Positions 18,601 to 25,809 of a stretch of 64,000 nt of DNA are shown in pieces. The stretch is from Ensifer sp. LC163. GTDB lineage: Bacteria > Pseudomonadota > Alphaproteobacteria > Rhizobiales > Rhizobiaceae. Below the pieces are notes generated by a model. The model made no database searches and was not told where the DNA came from. It saw only the letters and a list, made by a program, of their open reading frames with translations. Numbering within the stretch: position 1 is the first letter of the stretch; every line of letters begins with the position of its first letter. Made by a program: the position numbers and the translations under genes. The stretch covers positions 744,001 through 808,000 of the forward strand of contig NZ_MBSS01000012.1 of the NCBI RefSeq assembly GCF_001695855.1. Reading direction: 5' to 3'.

Positions 18601-20707
18601 CCGCGGTCTTCACCCTGGTGTCGTCGGTGTTGATGTCGCGCTCGAATTCCTGATCGCGTTCAGCTCGCACGACTTCGCCCGAGGTAGCGACCACGGTGCC
18701 GGTCTTTTTCGTCCGCTCGTCCAGCCGCCGCAGGGCCTTCAGGATCGCGCCGATTTCGTGCCGGGCCAGACGCGACCGGGCCGAAAGCGAGAACTGGCGC
18801 TCGACGTCCTCTTCGGCGAAGAGCAGCACGCAATTGGCATGAGCGCGGTCGCGGCCCGCTCGCCCGGCTTCCTGCAGGTAGTTTTCCAGTGATCCGGGAA
18901 TGTCGCCATGCACCACCAGTCGGATATCGGGCTTGTCGATCCCCATGCCAAAAGCGTTGGTCGCAGCAATAATCCGTAGTTCGCCGATGCGAAATCGTTC
19001 CTGAATGTCGCGCTTCTCCTCGGGCGTGAGTCCGGCGTGGAACCGTTCCGCCGAAAGACCCTGCTGCTTGAGGAACTCGGCGACGCGCAGCGTCTCGCTG
19101 CGCGTGGCGCAATAGACCACGGCACCCGAAGCGCCATCGCGTGGCAGCTTGGCCTCGATCACATCGAGGATGTCGGCCAGCTTGGTGCCGCGCTGCGTCG
19201 GCCGGACCTCGAAGCTGAGATTGGTGCGCACTGCACCACCGTCCAGCAGCAACAGTTCGCGTCCAAGGCGTGAGTGGAAATGCTCTCGGATGTCACGCAC
19301 CACTTCGGGCTTGGCGGTGGCGGTTAGGCAGAGCACCTGGGCAGGCGCTTCATCGCCCGAGGTTTCCTTGATGAAGCGGCTGACGTAGCGGTAGTCAGGT
19401 CGGAAATCGTGGCCCCATTTCGACACACAATGCGCTTCGTCCAGCACCCACAGCCCGATCTCGCGCTGTGCCAGAACCGATCGGACGGAGTTGCTGCGCA
19501 ATTGCTCGGGCGAGATCAGCAGCATTGCCGCCTCTCCCATGCGCACACGGTCCAGTGCATCCTGCCGCTCGGGCATCGAAAGCATTCCATTGACGGTCAC
19601 GGCCGAGGAGATTCCTGCCCGCGCCATGCCCTGCACCTGATCGGCCATCAACGCGACCAGCGGCGAGATCACCACCGTCAGCGCTCCGGTCTTGTCGAAC
19701 TTCGACAGGGCGGGGATCTGATAGCAGACCGATTTGCCGGTGCCGGTCGGCAGAATGCCGAGGACGCTCGACCCGCGCATGGTCTCATCGACGATCCGCT
19801 CCTGCAGGGGGCGGCCCATATCATCCACCGGCTGCGCGCGGAAGGCATCGAACCCGAACCAGCGCGACAGCGCGCGGACCGGGTCGTTCTTGTTGCTACA
19901 CCAGGTGCAATCCGGGCTTTTGCAACTGGCGTCGCGTAGGTGCCGCACGATCAGTGCAGCCTCGCGGAACTGCGCCCGTACCCAGGGCGGCATGACGGAA
20001 TCCCCGCCCGCGACCAGGATCCAGGACAAAGCATAGGCCATTGGCCAACCGAGCTGCGGGTTCGAAAGGCGGTTCAGCGTCTGCTCGAGCCGCCTCTCGC
20101 AGGCGCGCCCCGCCAGAAGTCGGGAAATCGCTTCTTTTGCCACAAGAGGATCGGGCGCAGGAGCTCCGCGAACCTCCCGAAACACCGCGTCGAACCCGCG
20201 TGGGTTCTCCATTCTTGTAGTAAGGAAATGAAAGGCTGCAACGGCATCGGGCTGGTCGGCGTTCTGCTGCGTAAAAGCTGTCAGTTGATTGCGCAGCACC
20301 TGAAACACCAGTCGCGCATCCAGTTCCGGATCGTTGACATGGCCCGCTTGCAGACGCCCGTCATGGTAGTGCTTGACCAGGTGGTGGTAGGGATTGCGCG
20401 GAAATGCGAGCGGATTGAGCCATAGAGTGTCTATTGGTGATCGAAGAGTATTCGCCAACCCAGGACGCACCGCGAACAAATGAGGCAAGTCATGCCGAAG
20501 TATGTTGTGGCCGAGTAGATGCGCGCCCCCGGTTGCTTCTGCTTCCAGGCGTTCTAGGGCTGCCACGAGATCGCGTTTTTTTGCCAGGATCGGGGGACGA
20601 GCATCATCGCGCACCGCCGCAAAAGCGAAGATGCTGGCGGTTGCAGGATCAACTTCCAGGTCTATCGAAACGCAACGCTGCAGGAAGTGTTGGAGAGGCT
20701 CAGCCAT
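15614..20707 (-). CDS. DEDD exonuclease - RecQ helicase - UvrD helicase fusion protein
   Basis: A 1697-residue three-part enzyme. Residues 1-140 look like an RNase H-fold DEDD 3'-5' exonuclease: SIDLEVD (D16, E18), LLGHNILRHD (D73) and NDPELDARLVF (D126/D130). A Cys cluster CKSPDCTWC (262-270) precedes a RecQ-type SF2 helicase with GILPTGTGKS (317-326), VLDEAHCVSKWGHDFRPDY (DEAH 423-426) and GMGIDKPDIRLVVHGDIP; AGRAGRD is also present. From about residue 1100 there is a complete UvrD-type SF1 helicase: LVLAGPGSGKT, LVDEYQDI, VGDDDQNIYAFAGA, ENYRST, HRSKGLEF and RLFYVAMTRARR. The start is ATG 20707. All motors look intact. It is the only intact non-mobile gene between repeat copies 2 and 3. 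Defence against foreign DNA is inference from architecture and island location. Confidence 0.88.
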   Translation of the reverse strand: MAEPLQHFLQRCVSIDLEVDPATASIFAFAAVRDDARPPILAKKRDLVAALERLEAEATGGAHLLGHNILRHDLPHLFAVRPGLANTLRSPIDTLWLNPLAFPRNPYHHLVKHYHDGRLQAGHVNDPELDARLVFQVLRNQLTAFTQQNADQPDAVAAFHFLTTRMENPRGFDAVFREVRGAPAPDPLVAKEAISRLLAGRACERRLEQTLNRLSNPQLGWPMAYALSWILVAGGDSVMPPWVRAQFREAALIVRHLRDASCKSPDCTWCSNKNDPVRALSRWFGFDAFRAQPVDDMGRPLQERIVDETMRGSSVLGILPTGTGKSVCYQIPALSKFDKTGALTVVISPLVALMADQVQGMARAGISSAVTVNGMLSMPERQDALDRVRMGEAAMLLISPEQLRSNSVRSVLAQREIGLWVLDEAHCVSKWGHDFRPDYRYVSRFIKETSGDEAPAQVLCLTATAKPEVVRDIREHFHSRLGRELLLLDGGAVRTNLSFEVRPTQRGTKLADILDVIEAKLPRDGASGAVVYCATRSETLRVAEFLKQQGLSAERFHAGLTPEEKRDIQERFRIGELRIIAATNAFGMGIDKPDIRLVVHGDIPGSLENYLQEAGRAGRDRAHANCVLLFAEEDVERQFSLSARSRLARHEIGAILKALRRLDERTKKTGTVVATSGEVVRAERDQEFERDINTDDTRVKTAVSWLEEATLLSREENKVQVFPSSLRIRNLEEVEAILARAAITGTRRKQLLDITRHLMNALPDQGISTDELAGISGLTGGMLNKALADLEALGIARNDVVVTIFVHVAVEGHSQQRLAQAARLETGMTALMREAAPDAEGAEGIPLHLAETCQALRNQGHSAVRPDIVEKLLRSMGRDGRNQDGGKGNLRLRKASRNTLMVTLQRSWQALEQTASLRQQGAELLLGHFLGRLPKGSRGKDIQVETTMGDLLTTLTGDALLRGSGIQDMTKLMERALLWLHEQEVVTLGKGLTIFRQAMTVHLNPSGGQFTVKDFTPLEEHYAEQTIQTHVMATYAEKGLSAMDQALRLSEDYFVLERDAFLRRWMPGKGGEIRRQTTGSSWKAIVEVLKNPVQQEIVADDREQTSVLVLAGPGSGKTRVLVHRIAYLIRVRREDPRGILVLTYNRHAAAEIRIRLRHLIGDDANAVTISTCHALAMRLVGASFAGTSNETSHDFDGIVLEAVRQLNGEGLSKPEAEAQRDTLIQGYRWILVDEYQDIGPEEYALISAVAGRSLDDKELRLSLFAVGDDDQNIYAFAGASIRFIRQFEADYNARPVFLIENYRSTGHIIAAANAVIAPAAARMKAGHDIAIDRKRSTVGEMPALDPVARGRVQVLDCPSGDVAQAMTAVDELVRLSRLDPEWSWSRAAVIARDWRRLAPVRAYAETLGIPVEMANESLPSIWRLREMQQFIDVLRRDTTRLLGVRDLVGMLNAIPSNRWTDLIAEGIAALAKELANKTMPVPDLVEWFAEWAHDARSDQRALLLLTAHRSKGLEFDDVVILNGGWDRPSKGEDPDAPRRLFYVAMTRARRSLAIIAEGQHPFVPHGEEYVLRRAAPAISDAADFPAALYQVPNLKTVDLSWAGRLGPGHPSLVAISEAKAGDPLQIVRDGLTWIMQDARGQTLGRMAKSWSPPEGLNFLRGEVGAIVRWRKTDNQEEFRVHLHRDVWEVVVPELVFG

Positions 20708-20810
20708 ATGCAACAAGTTTTATTCACGTGATGAAACGATTAGCGATCATGGTCGTGCCTTTGGTGAAAGGTCAACGTTCAACTTGTACCACACAAGAAC
20801 TTTGCCGGAT

Positions 20811-21000
20811 GGCCACCTATCCAGCTCAGTTCTACGATGCGACCCTATACCATGGCGACTGTCGACTGCTCCTGATATGCCTCACAGAGGGCATGTGCTT
20901 CTGGGTTCTTCGCGCGGCGGCAACCAGTCGCAAAGCAACATCTGCCCCATGCAGCATCCCTGAGGCCCATGGCAATCAGTACTTCGATGCCAAGAGGTGA
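20811..21000 (+). pseudogene. Remnant of a DNA methyltransferase N-terminus
   Basis: The frame from 20811 reads MATYPAQFYDATLYHGDCRLLL and then loses similarity. TLYHGDC is the usual opening of N6-adenine/N4-cytosine DNA methyltransferases, where it forms the SAM-binding start. The DPPY motif that should follow within 20-30 residues is absent. I read it as a broken methylase fragment beside repeat copy 3. The match is short, so chance similarity remains possible. Bases 20708-20810 and 21001-21099 hold nothing recognisable. Confidence 0.35.
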
Positions 21001-21099
21001 CGCGAAGGGCTGCGGACTCTTAAGACTGGCTTGCAACCGGAGGGTTGAGTGGACATCCGCTTTTGGTCCGGCAAGCACCATGGCTCAAGGTCTGTGTTG

Positions 21100-21325
21100 A
21101 GGGCGCGAAGCTGCCCGACGCACTATGGCCGCCTGACCGCAAACTTGAGGTCCGCAAGCGGAAATTATTGCCGCTCGCTCGGTCCTGTTGACTGATGCCC
21201 AAAGCCAGGGCACAAGGGTGGCATCCACGGTCGCTCGCGGCGGGAAAACAGAGGGAATTTCAAGGCTTTTCCTCTAAGCCATTGAAATCATGTGAGAATC
21301 CAGGTTCCCCAGCCAAACTCTTTCA
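21100..21325 (+). repeat. Island repeat, copy 3 (right boundary of the island)
   Basis: About 220 bases closely matching copy 2: ACTTGAGGTCCG.AAGCGGAA, ATTATTGCCGCTCGC, CTGTTGACTGATGCCCAAAG, GGTGGCATCCACGGTCGCTC, TTGAAATCATGTGA.AATC. Similarity stops near 21325, where copies 1 and 2 continue for another 150 bases. Ordinary chromosomal genes follow, so this looks like the island edge. Confidence 0.8.
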
Positions 21326-21503
21326 CAAACAAATTCAGTTGCATGAACGTCTCGGCGAGAGTTGTTTTCGCATGCCCTGCGCCGCTGCCTTGAGGCGCTA
21401 ACGCGTTCGACCGTCCTACCATGCGCAGCAAATTCAGTGCGCCTTTAGATTGCATTAACGATGTTTGCTTACCCTCTGGTAGGATTTCCAGCGGGGTGGG
21501 CAG

Positions 21504-22343
21504 ATGTTTCGGACGAGCGGTTTTCTTGTTTTTCTTTTGTCGAGCGCTTCGCTTGCAGCGGCCGCCGATATGGACGGGCCATTGGTCGGGGCGGACGACT
21601 ACTATGAGGCGCCGGTCGAACAATCATCGCTGGGCGTGACGGGATACATCGAAGGGGCCTACGGAAGCGTCATCGACTCTCCCGGTGATATCGATGCCGA
21701 CGCATGGGCGCTGCGTGGCGCCGTCAATTTCGATGCAGGCGCCGGCTTCAATCTACAGGTGGATCTCGGCTACGCCCGCGCCTCGATCGTGGATGCGGAC
21801 ACGAATGCCTACAACGGCGCCCTGCACGGTTATTACCGGGACAAACTCTATGCGGCTGGTGTGTTCGTGCAGGCGTCACGCCTCGACGCAGGCTTCGACA
21901 GCCACATCAACGATTATATGGGCGGCATCGAGGGCGCCTATTTCCAGGACACGTGGACCCTCCACGGTGCCGCCGGCTACGGCCAGGCAAGGTGGGAAGG
22001 TCTCGACGCCGATCATTACATGGCGGCACTCGGCGCCCGCGTCTATGCGACCGACAATGTGCGCTTCGATCTCGACGGCGCGCTCGAACGCATCTCCGAC
22101 AGCGGCATCGACTACGATGTCAGCAGCCTGAAGCTGACGGCCAACTATCGCCCGGAAGCCTTCCCGGTCACATTGTTCGGCGGCTACAAATACGCCGACG
22201 AGGAAGTTTCCGGCTTCGGCTCGTCGGTGTCGGGCGACAGCAGCACGATCTTCGGCGGCCTGCGGTTCTCCTATGGGTCGAACAGCATCAAGGAAGAGGA
22301 GCGCCTGGGACCGATCTGGTCAAACAACAGCCGATCGTTTTGA
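21504..22343 (+). CDS. Outer-membrane beta-barrel protein with signal peptide
   Basis: A 279-residue protein. A signal peptide (MFRTSGFLVFLLSSASLAAAA) is followed by alternating polar/apolar strands rich in Gly, Tyr and Asp, such as GVTGYIEGAYGSV, FNLQVDLGYARASI and VTLFGGYKYADEEV, as expected for a small porin-like barrel. It ends ..IWSNNSRSF, so the C-terminal Phe typical of outer-membrane proteins is present. Specific family and ligand are unknown. It is the first intact gene outside the island, and a GC-poor leader of about 170 bases separates it from repeat copy 3. Confidence 0.8.
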   Translation: MFRTSGFLVFLLSSASLAAAADMDGPLVGADDYYEAPVEQSSLGVTGYIEGAYGSVIDSPGDIDADAWALRGAVNFDAGAGFNLQVDLGYARASIVDADTNAYNGALHGYYRDKLYAAGVFVQASRLDAGFDSHINDYMGGIEGAYFQDTWTLHGAAGYGQARWEGLDADHYMAALGARVYATDNVRFDLDGALERISDSGIDYDVSSLKLTANYRPEAFPVTLFGGYKYADEEVSGFGSSVSGDSSTIFGGLRFSYGSNSIKEEERLGPIWSNNSRSF

Positions 22344-22436
22344 CCGCGAGACGTATCGGCGCAAGGCGCCCGCGTCGCTGCCCATCGACAAATCGGATGC
22401 CGAACATCACGGCGATTTTCCGTGGGCACCGGCGGG

Positions 22437-22670
22437 TCATCTCCTGCGGGCCACGATATAGGGACGGTTGTCGTTACCCTTGGTTGCGTGGCTTTCAGCG
22501 GCGAGGATATCGAAGCCTGCGGCATGTATCAGCTGGCTTTGATCCGCTGCCCGAAAGATACCGGCGTAGGGTGCCTTCCCGAGCGCGCGCATCGCAGGCA
22601 ACAGGGCAAGCCGGATGAGTGGATTCATATCTCCGACGCAGGGCGTCTTGGAAAAATCGCTCGACCAACC
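22437..22670 (-). pseudogene. C-terminal remnant of a class I SAM-dependent methyltransferase
   Basis: On the minus strand the frame reads TPCVGDMNPLIRLALLPAMR, then ALGKAPYAGIFRAAD, AAGFDIL and KGNDNRPYIVARRR up to the stop. This is the normal ending of a rhizobial class I methyltransferase (GDMNP-L-R, GKAPYV..F, GF-I, PFIVARK). The SAM-binding N-terminal half is absent: sequence upstream of about 22670 shows no GxGxG motif in any frame. I conclude the gene was deleted down to its last 75 codons. Nothing else is visible in 22344-22796. Confidence 0.6.
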
Positions 22671-22796
22671 ATGCAAGCATCAACGGTGGGTGAAGCGGAC
22701 GTGTAGATTTGAATGAAACCGCCGACACCTTGTCAACGCCGCCTGCAACTGCCACGCTAGTCCTTGCGTGATTCACGGTTACCTATGGGAGGGCAC

Positions 22797-22979
22797 ATGG
22801 CTCATAAGTTCGAAATCTACAAAGACAAGGCCGGCGAATATCGGGTTCGCTTCAAGTACAACAGCGAAGTGATGTTTTCGACCGAAGGCTATTCAAGCAA
22901 GGCAAGCGCTCAGAACGCCATCGATTCGATCAAGAAGAACGGACCGAACGCGCCTGTTGAAGACAACAGCCAAGCTTAA
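22797..22979 (+). CDS. YegP/DUF1508-family small protein
   Basis: A 60-residue single-repeat DUF1508 protein. The core KFEIYKDKAGEYRVRF followed by EGYSSKASAQNAIDSIKKN matches the YegP fold. I chose ATG 22797 because GGGAGG lies just ahead; the frame is open 11 codons further upstream. The family is widespread and often stress-induced, but its biochemical role is unknown. A stem-loop terminator follows at once. Confidence 0.9.
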   Translation: MAHKFEIYKDKAGEYRVRFKYNSEVMFSTEGYSSKASAQNAIDSIKKNGPNAPVEDNSQA

Positions 22980-22995
22980 GTACATTCACAGGAGC

Positions 22996-23030
22996 GGCCC
23001 GCTGATGCAGATCGGCGGGCCTCTTCGTTT
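22996..23030 (+). terminator. Rho-independent terminator after the YegP-like gene
   Basis: GGCCCGC (22996-23002) pairs with GCGGGCC (23015-23021), followed by TCTTCGTTT. It sits 16 bases past the stop. Confidence 0.75.
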
Positions 23031-23102
23031 AAATCGGGCAACTTGCCCAGCGCCCGATCTGGACGCTCATTTCAGGCTGGATGCGCCACCGCCACAGCGA
23101 GT

Positions 23103-24242
23103 TTAAAGCAGGCCACGCCTGGCGAGGTTGCGCATCAGCGCGGCCGTGCCGAACGTCCAGGGTGGGCAATCCGTCGACAGGCGCACAGTATTCGCCAGGC
23201 TGCCGAGTTCGGCATTCGAAATCGTCACCACGTCGCCGATCTTGTGCGTGAAGCCCTGCCCCTTTTCGTCGCGGTCTTCGACCGGGGCAAACAAGGTGCC
23301 CATGAACAGCATCAGCCCATCGGGATACTGATGGTGCGGCCCGATGGTCTGGGCGACGAGGTCGAGTGGGTCGCGACTGATCTCCGCCATGCTGCTCGTT
23401 CCCTTCAGGCGGTAGCCATCGGCGCCTTCGACCAGCAGCTCGAGTTCGGCCCTGCGCACATGGTCGATCGTGTAGGTCTCGTCGAACAGGCGGATGAAGG
23501 GACCGATCGCGCACGAGGCATTGTTGTCCTTTGCCTTGCCGAGAAGCAGAGCGGACCGGCCCTCGACGTCGCGCAGGTTGACATCGTTGCCGAGCGTCGC
23601 GCCCTTCACACTACCGTTCGAGGCGACGGCCAGCACGATTTCCGGCTCCGGATTGTTCCAGCACGAGATGGGGTGGAGGCCGACATCGGCGCCTGAGCCG
23701 ACCGATGACAACACCTGCGCCTTGGTGAAAACCTCGGCATCCGGACCGATGCCGACCTCCAGATATTGCGACCAGACGCCCTCCTCGATCAGCGCGGCCT
23801 TGACGCGGGCAGCCTCCGGCGAACCGGCCTTCAGGTTTCGCAGGCTGTCGCCGATGACGGCGGTGACGCGCGCGCGTATGGCCTCGGCACGGGCGGCATC
23901 GCCGGCCGCCCTCTCTTCGATGACACGTTCGATCATCGAGCGCGCAAAGGTGACGCCGCAGGCCTTCACAGCCTGGAGGTCGCAAGGAGCAAGCAGGCGA
24001 AGATTCGACTTTTCGCCCTCCCCGGTCACCAAGTCCGCCACCGAGGCGAGCCGTTCGCCATCCAGCTGACGGATATGAGCGACGGGCTCGGGAAGCTCCG
24101 ACAGGTCGCGCATGGTGGGCGCCAGTTTCGAGGTGATGTCGACAATCGCGCCATCCCTGACGGTCACGAGCGCCGGCCCATCGATATCGAAACGCCACAC
24201 CCGCCCGACAAAGGTTCCGGTTCGGTATGCCTCGTGCGTCAT
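23103..24242 (-). CDS. Fumarylacetoacetate hydrolase-family enzyme
   Basis: A 379-residue FAH-superfamily protein, expected to cleave or decarboxylate a 2-keto acid with a bound divalent metal. The catalytic domain shows EIVLAVASNGSVKGATLGND (metal Glu and conserved GNDVNLRD) and LLLGKAKDNNASCAIGPFI. The length suits the long FAH branch found near sugar-acid or aromatic catabolism genes. The start is ATG 24242 with GGGAGGCGATC ahead; the open frame further upstream is a shadow. Substrate cannot be read from sequence, and no pathway partner is adjacent. Confidence 0.88.
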   Translation of the reverse strand: MTHEAYRTGTFVGRVWRFDIDGPALVTVRDGAIVDITSKLAPTMRDLSELPEPVAHIRQLDGERLASVADLVTGEGEKSNLRLLAPCDLQAVKACGVTFARSMIERVIEERAAGDAARAEAIRARVTAVIGDSLRNLKAGSPEAARVKAALIEEGVWSQYLEVGIGPDAEVFTKAQVLSSVGSGADVGLHPISCWNNPEPEIVLAVASNGSVKGATLGNDVNLRDVEGRSALLLGKAKDNNASCAIGPFIRLFDETYTIDHVRRAELELLVEGADGYRLKGTSSMAEISRDPLDLVAQTIGPHHQYPDGLMLFMGTLFAPVEDRDEKGQGFTHKIGDVVTISNAELGSLANTVRLSTDCPPWTFGTAALMRNLARRGLL

Positions 24243-24324
24243 GATCGCCTCCCAAAGAGACGACTTTCTTGCAGCGAAAACAGCGGGCTGTAAAGCGTTC
24301 GCGATCAGGCCGGTTGTACCCGGT

Positions 24325-24349
24325 GGAACATTGCAAGTTTTCGCGCGTT
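24325..24349 (+). promoter_or_regulatory. EcfG-type (general stress sigma) promoter
   Basis: GGAAC (24325-24329), 16-base spacer, CGTT (24346-24349): the consensus of alphaproteobacterial EcfG/RpoE2 promoters. It points at the membrane protein gene at 24496, with a leader of about 140 bases. Confidence 0.65.
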
Positions 24350-24495
24350 TCCTGTTGCAGAGCGCGTCCAGTCGGGCATGCCAGGTTCGCAGCGACCGTT
24401 TGCAACCGCACAACCCGGTCCTCTGCCTTTGCCGAGGCCGTTCCGGCCAGGCAGGACCCATAGGCCGAAGGACGCCCAGAAAGGATGTGAACGCG

Positions 24496-24897
24496 ATGAA
24501 CCAACATGAAGAGTTGAGGGAAAAGCCGCTCATCGACCCGGTAACAGGTCAGCCGACACCGATGCCGACAGACCCGACGCCGGTCCGCGCCAAACGCAGC
24601 AGCTGGCCGCTCATCATCATCCTGCTTGCCGGCCTCGTGCTCGCGTTGATCGCCTGGCTTCCAGCAGAACTGACGCGTGATACGACCGAGACAGCAACGC
24701 CACCGGCCACGACCGATCAGTCGACAACGGGCCAGACGGCGACACCGCCGGCAGCGGATACGACGACCACTCCGCCGGCCGATACGACCACCGCGCCGTC
24801 CGGCGGAACGATGACCGCCCCGGAAACGGCGCCACAGCAAGGCACAACACCGCCTGCAACGGATGGAACGACAACACAGCCGGCACCGGCCCAATAA
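24496..24897 (+). CDS. Small single-span membrane protein with Thr/Pro-rich tail
   Basis: A 133-residue protein. Residues 1-34 are polar, residues 35-55 (SSWPLIIILLAGLVLALIAWL) form one membrane span, and the remaining 75 residues are low-complexity Thr/Pro/Ala sequence (ATPPATTDQ, ADTTTTPPADTTT). The tail probably crosses the periplasm as a disordered spacer. I set the start at ATG 24496 rather than any of the upstream in-frame codons, because the protein reads well from there and GAAAGGATG lies ahead. Function unknown; the upstream EcfG-type site suggests stress control. Confidence 0.75.
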   Translation: MNQHEELREKPLIDPVTGQPTPMPTDPTPVRAKRSSWPLIIILLAGLVLALIAWLPAELTRDTTETATPPATTDQSTTGQTATPPAADTTTTPPADTTTAPSGGTMTAPETAPQQGTTPPATDGTTTQPAPAQ

Positions 24898-24920
24898 CGG
24901 TGCTGTCGCAACGCCTCGCC

Positions 24921-24948
24921 TTTGCCGGAAGAGAGCTCTTCCGGCAAA
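24921..24948. terminator. Strong stem-loop after the Thr/Pro-rich protein gene
   Basis: TTTGCCGGAAGAG pairs perfectly with CTCTTCCGGCAAA around a 2-base loop centre. No long U run follows. It may terminate or protect the transcript in either direction. Confidence 0.6.
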
Positions 24949-25083
24949 GCCTCACTTGCGCAGATCGCGACGAGATAACCGGCCTCGGGACAAATCAAGC
25001 GCGAGCGCGCGCCGAGCGCAAGTTGGACGATCTGGATGAATAAGGGCGACGCCCCTAAAGCGGCGTCGCCGCCAGGTTCGCGG

Positions 25084-25704
25084 TCAGATTTTCCTCGAGG
25101 AGGCGTCAACCATCGCGTCCCATCCGGCAGCGCAACAGTCGGCGATCGCCATCAGGGTCTGCCGAGCGGCCCCGTCGCGTGCATGGATCGACATTCCGTG
25201 CTGGATCGAGGTGACATAGGCGGCGATTTCGTCACAGGCCGTCCCCGCAGGAAGATCGCCTTCCGCCACGCCGCGCTCGAGCCGGTGCTGCAATGCCGCC
25301 TGCTTCTGCAGCCGTCGGGCTTTCAGATCGTCGCACACCGCCGCGTCGCCACCCTCCATCTGCGGGGCCGACAGGACCACCATGCAGCCGCGTGGCTCGG
25401 GCCATTGGGTAAAATTCTCAGCCGACCGTCTCAATAGGTCATGCACCGCCTCCTTTGCGGTCGGCGCGCTATCGAGAAATTCCCAGATGCCGGCGCCGTC
25501 GGTGCGGCCATAGAGATCGACGGCTTCAAGGAAAAGCTTCGCCTTGCTGCCGAAGGCGGCGTAGAGGCTCGGCGGATTGAGCCCCATCACCCGCGTCAGA
25601 TCGGCAAGCGAGGTGTTGTCGAACCCCTTGTCCCAGAAGATTTCCATCGCGCTCTTCAGCGCTTCCTCGCGCGAAAAGTTGCGGGGCCGGCCGCGGCTGG
25701 ACAT
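25084..25704 (-). CDS. TetR-family transcriptional regulator
   Basis: A 206-residue repressor. The N-terminal HTH reads REEALKSAMEIFWDKGFDNTSLADLTRVMGLNPPSLYAAFGSKAKLF. The C-terminal ligand domain resembles the AcrR/YxaF-type branch (PEPRGCMVVLSAPQ). It is divergent from an SDR oxidoreductase gene across a 105-base spacer with two palindromes (25722-25737, 25778-25793), so it very likely represses that gene and itself. The inducer is unknown; small carbonyl compounds or quinones are common for such pairs, but this is a guess. Confidence 0.93.
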   Translation of the reverse strand: MSSRGRPRNFSREEALKSAMEIFWDKGFDNTSLADLTRVMGLNPPSLYAAFGSKAKLFLEAVDLYGRTDGAGIWEFLDSAPTAKEAVHDLLRRSAENFTQWPEPRGCMVVLSAPQMEGGDAAVCDDLKARRLQKQAALQHRLERGVAEGDLPAGTACDEIAAYVTSIQHGMSIHARDGAARQTLMAIADCCAAGWDAMVDASSRKI

Positions 25705-25721
25705 CGCGTGAACTCCTTTTC

Positions 25722-25737
25722 TGTATCGATCAATACA
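25722..25737. promoter_or_regulatory. Palindromic operator, proximal to tetR
   Basis: TGTATCGATCAATACA is a 16-base near-perfect palindrome 18 bases upstream of the TetR start. The same half-site recurs at 25778. Confidence 0.7.
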
Positions 25738-25777
25738 TAATTGACTTGACAGAACGAGACAAGTCGTTCGGTATATA

Positions 25778-25793
25778 TGTATCGATCACTACA
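25778..25793. promoter_or_regulatory. Palindromic operator, proximal to the SDR gene
   Basis: TGTATCGATCACTACA, the second copy of the TetR-type site, lies 17 bases upstream of the SDR start and so probably overlaps the start of transcription. A TTGACA box at 25746-25751 lies between the two sites. Confidence 0.7.
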
Positions 25794-25809
25794 AATACGG
25801 AGAATAGGC

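Noticed and set aside
24242-24533. N-terminal extension of the FAH-family enzyme
   Set aside because: The family start MTHEAYRTGTFVGRV has its own ribosome site, and the extension lies in the promoter region, which carries an EcfG-type site on the other strand.
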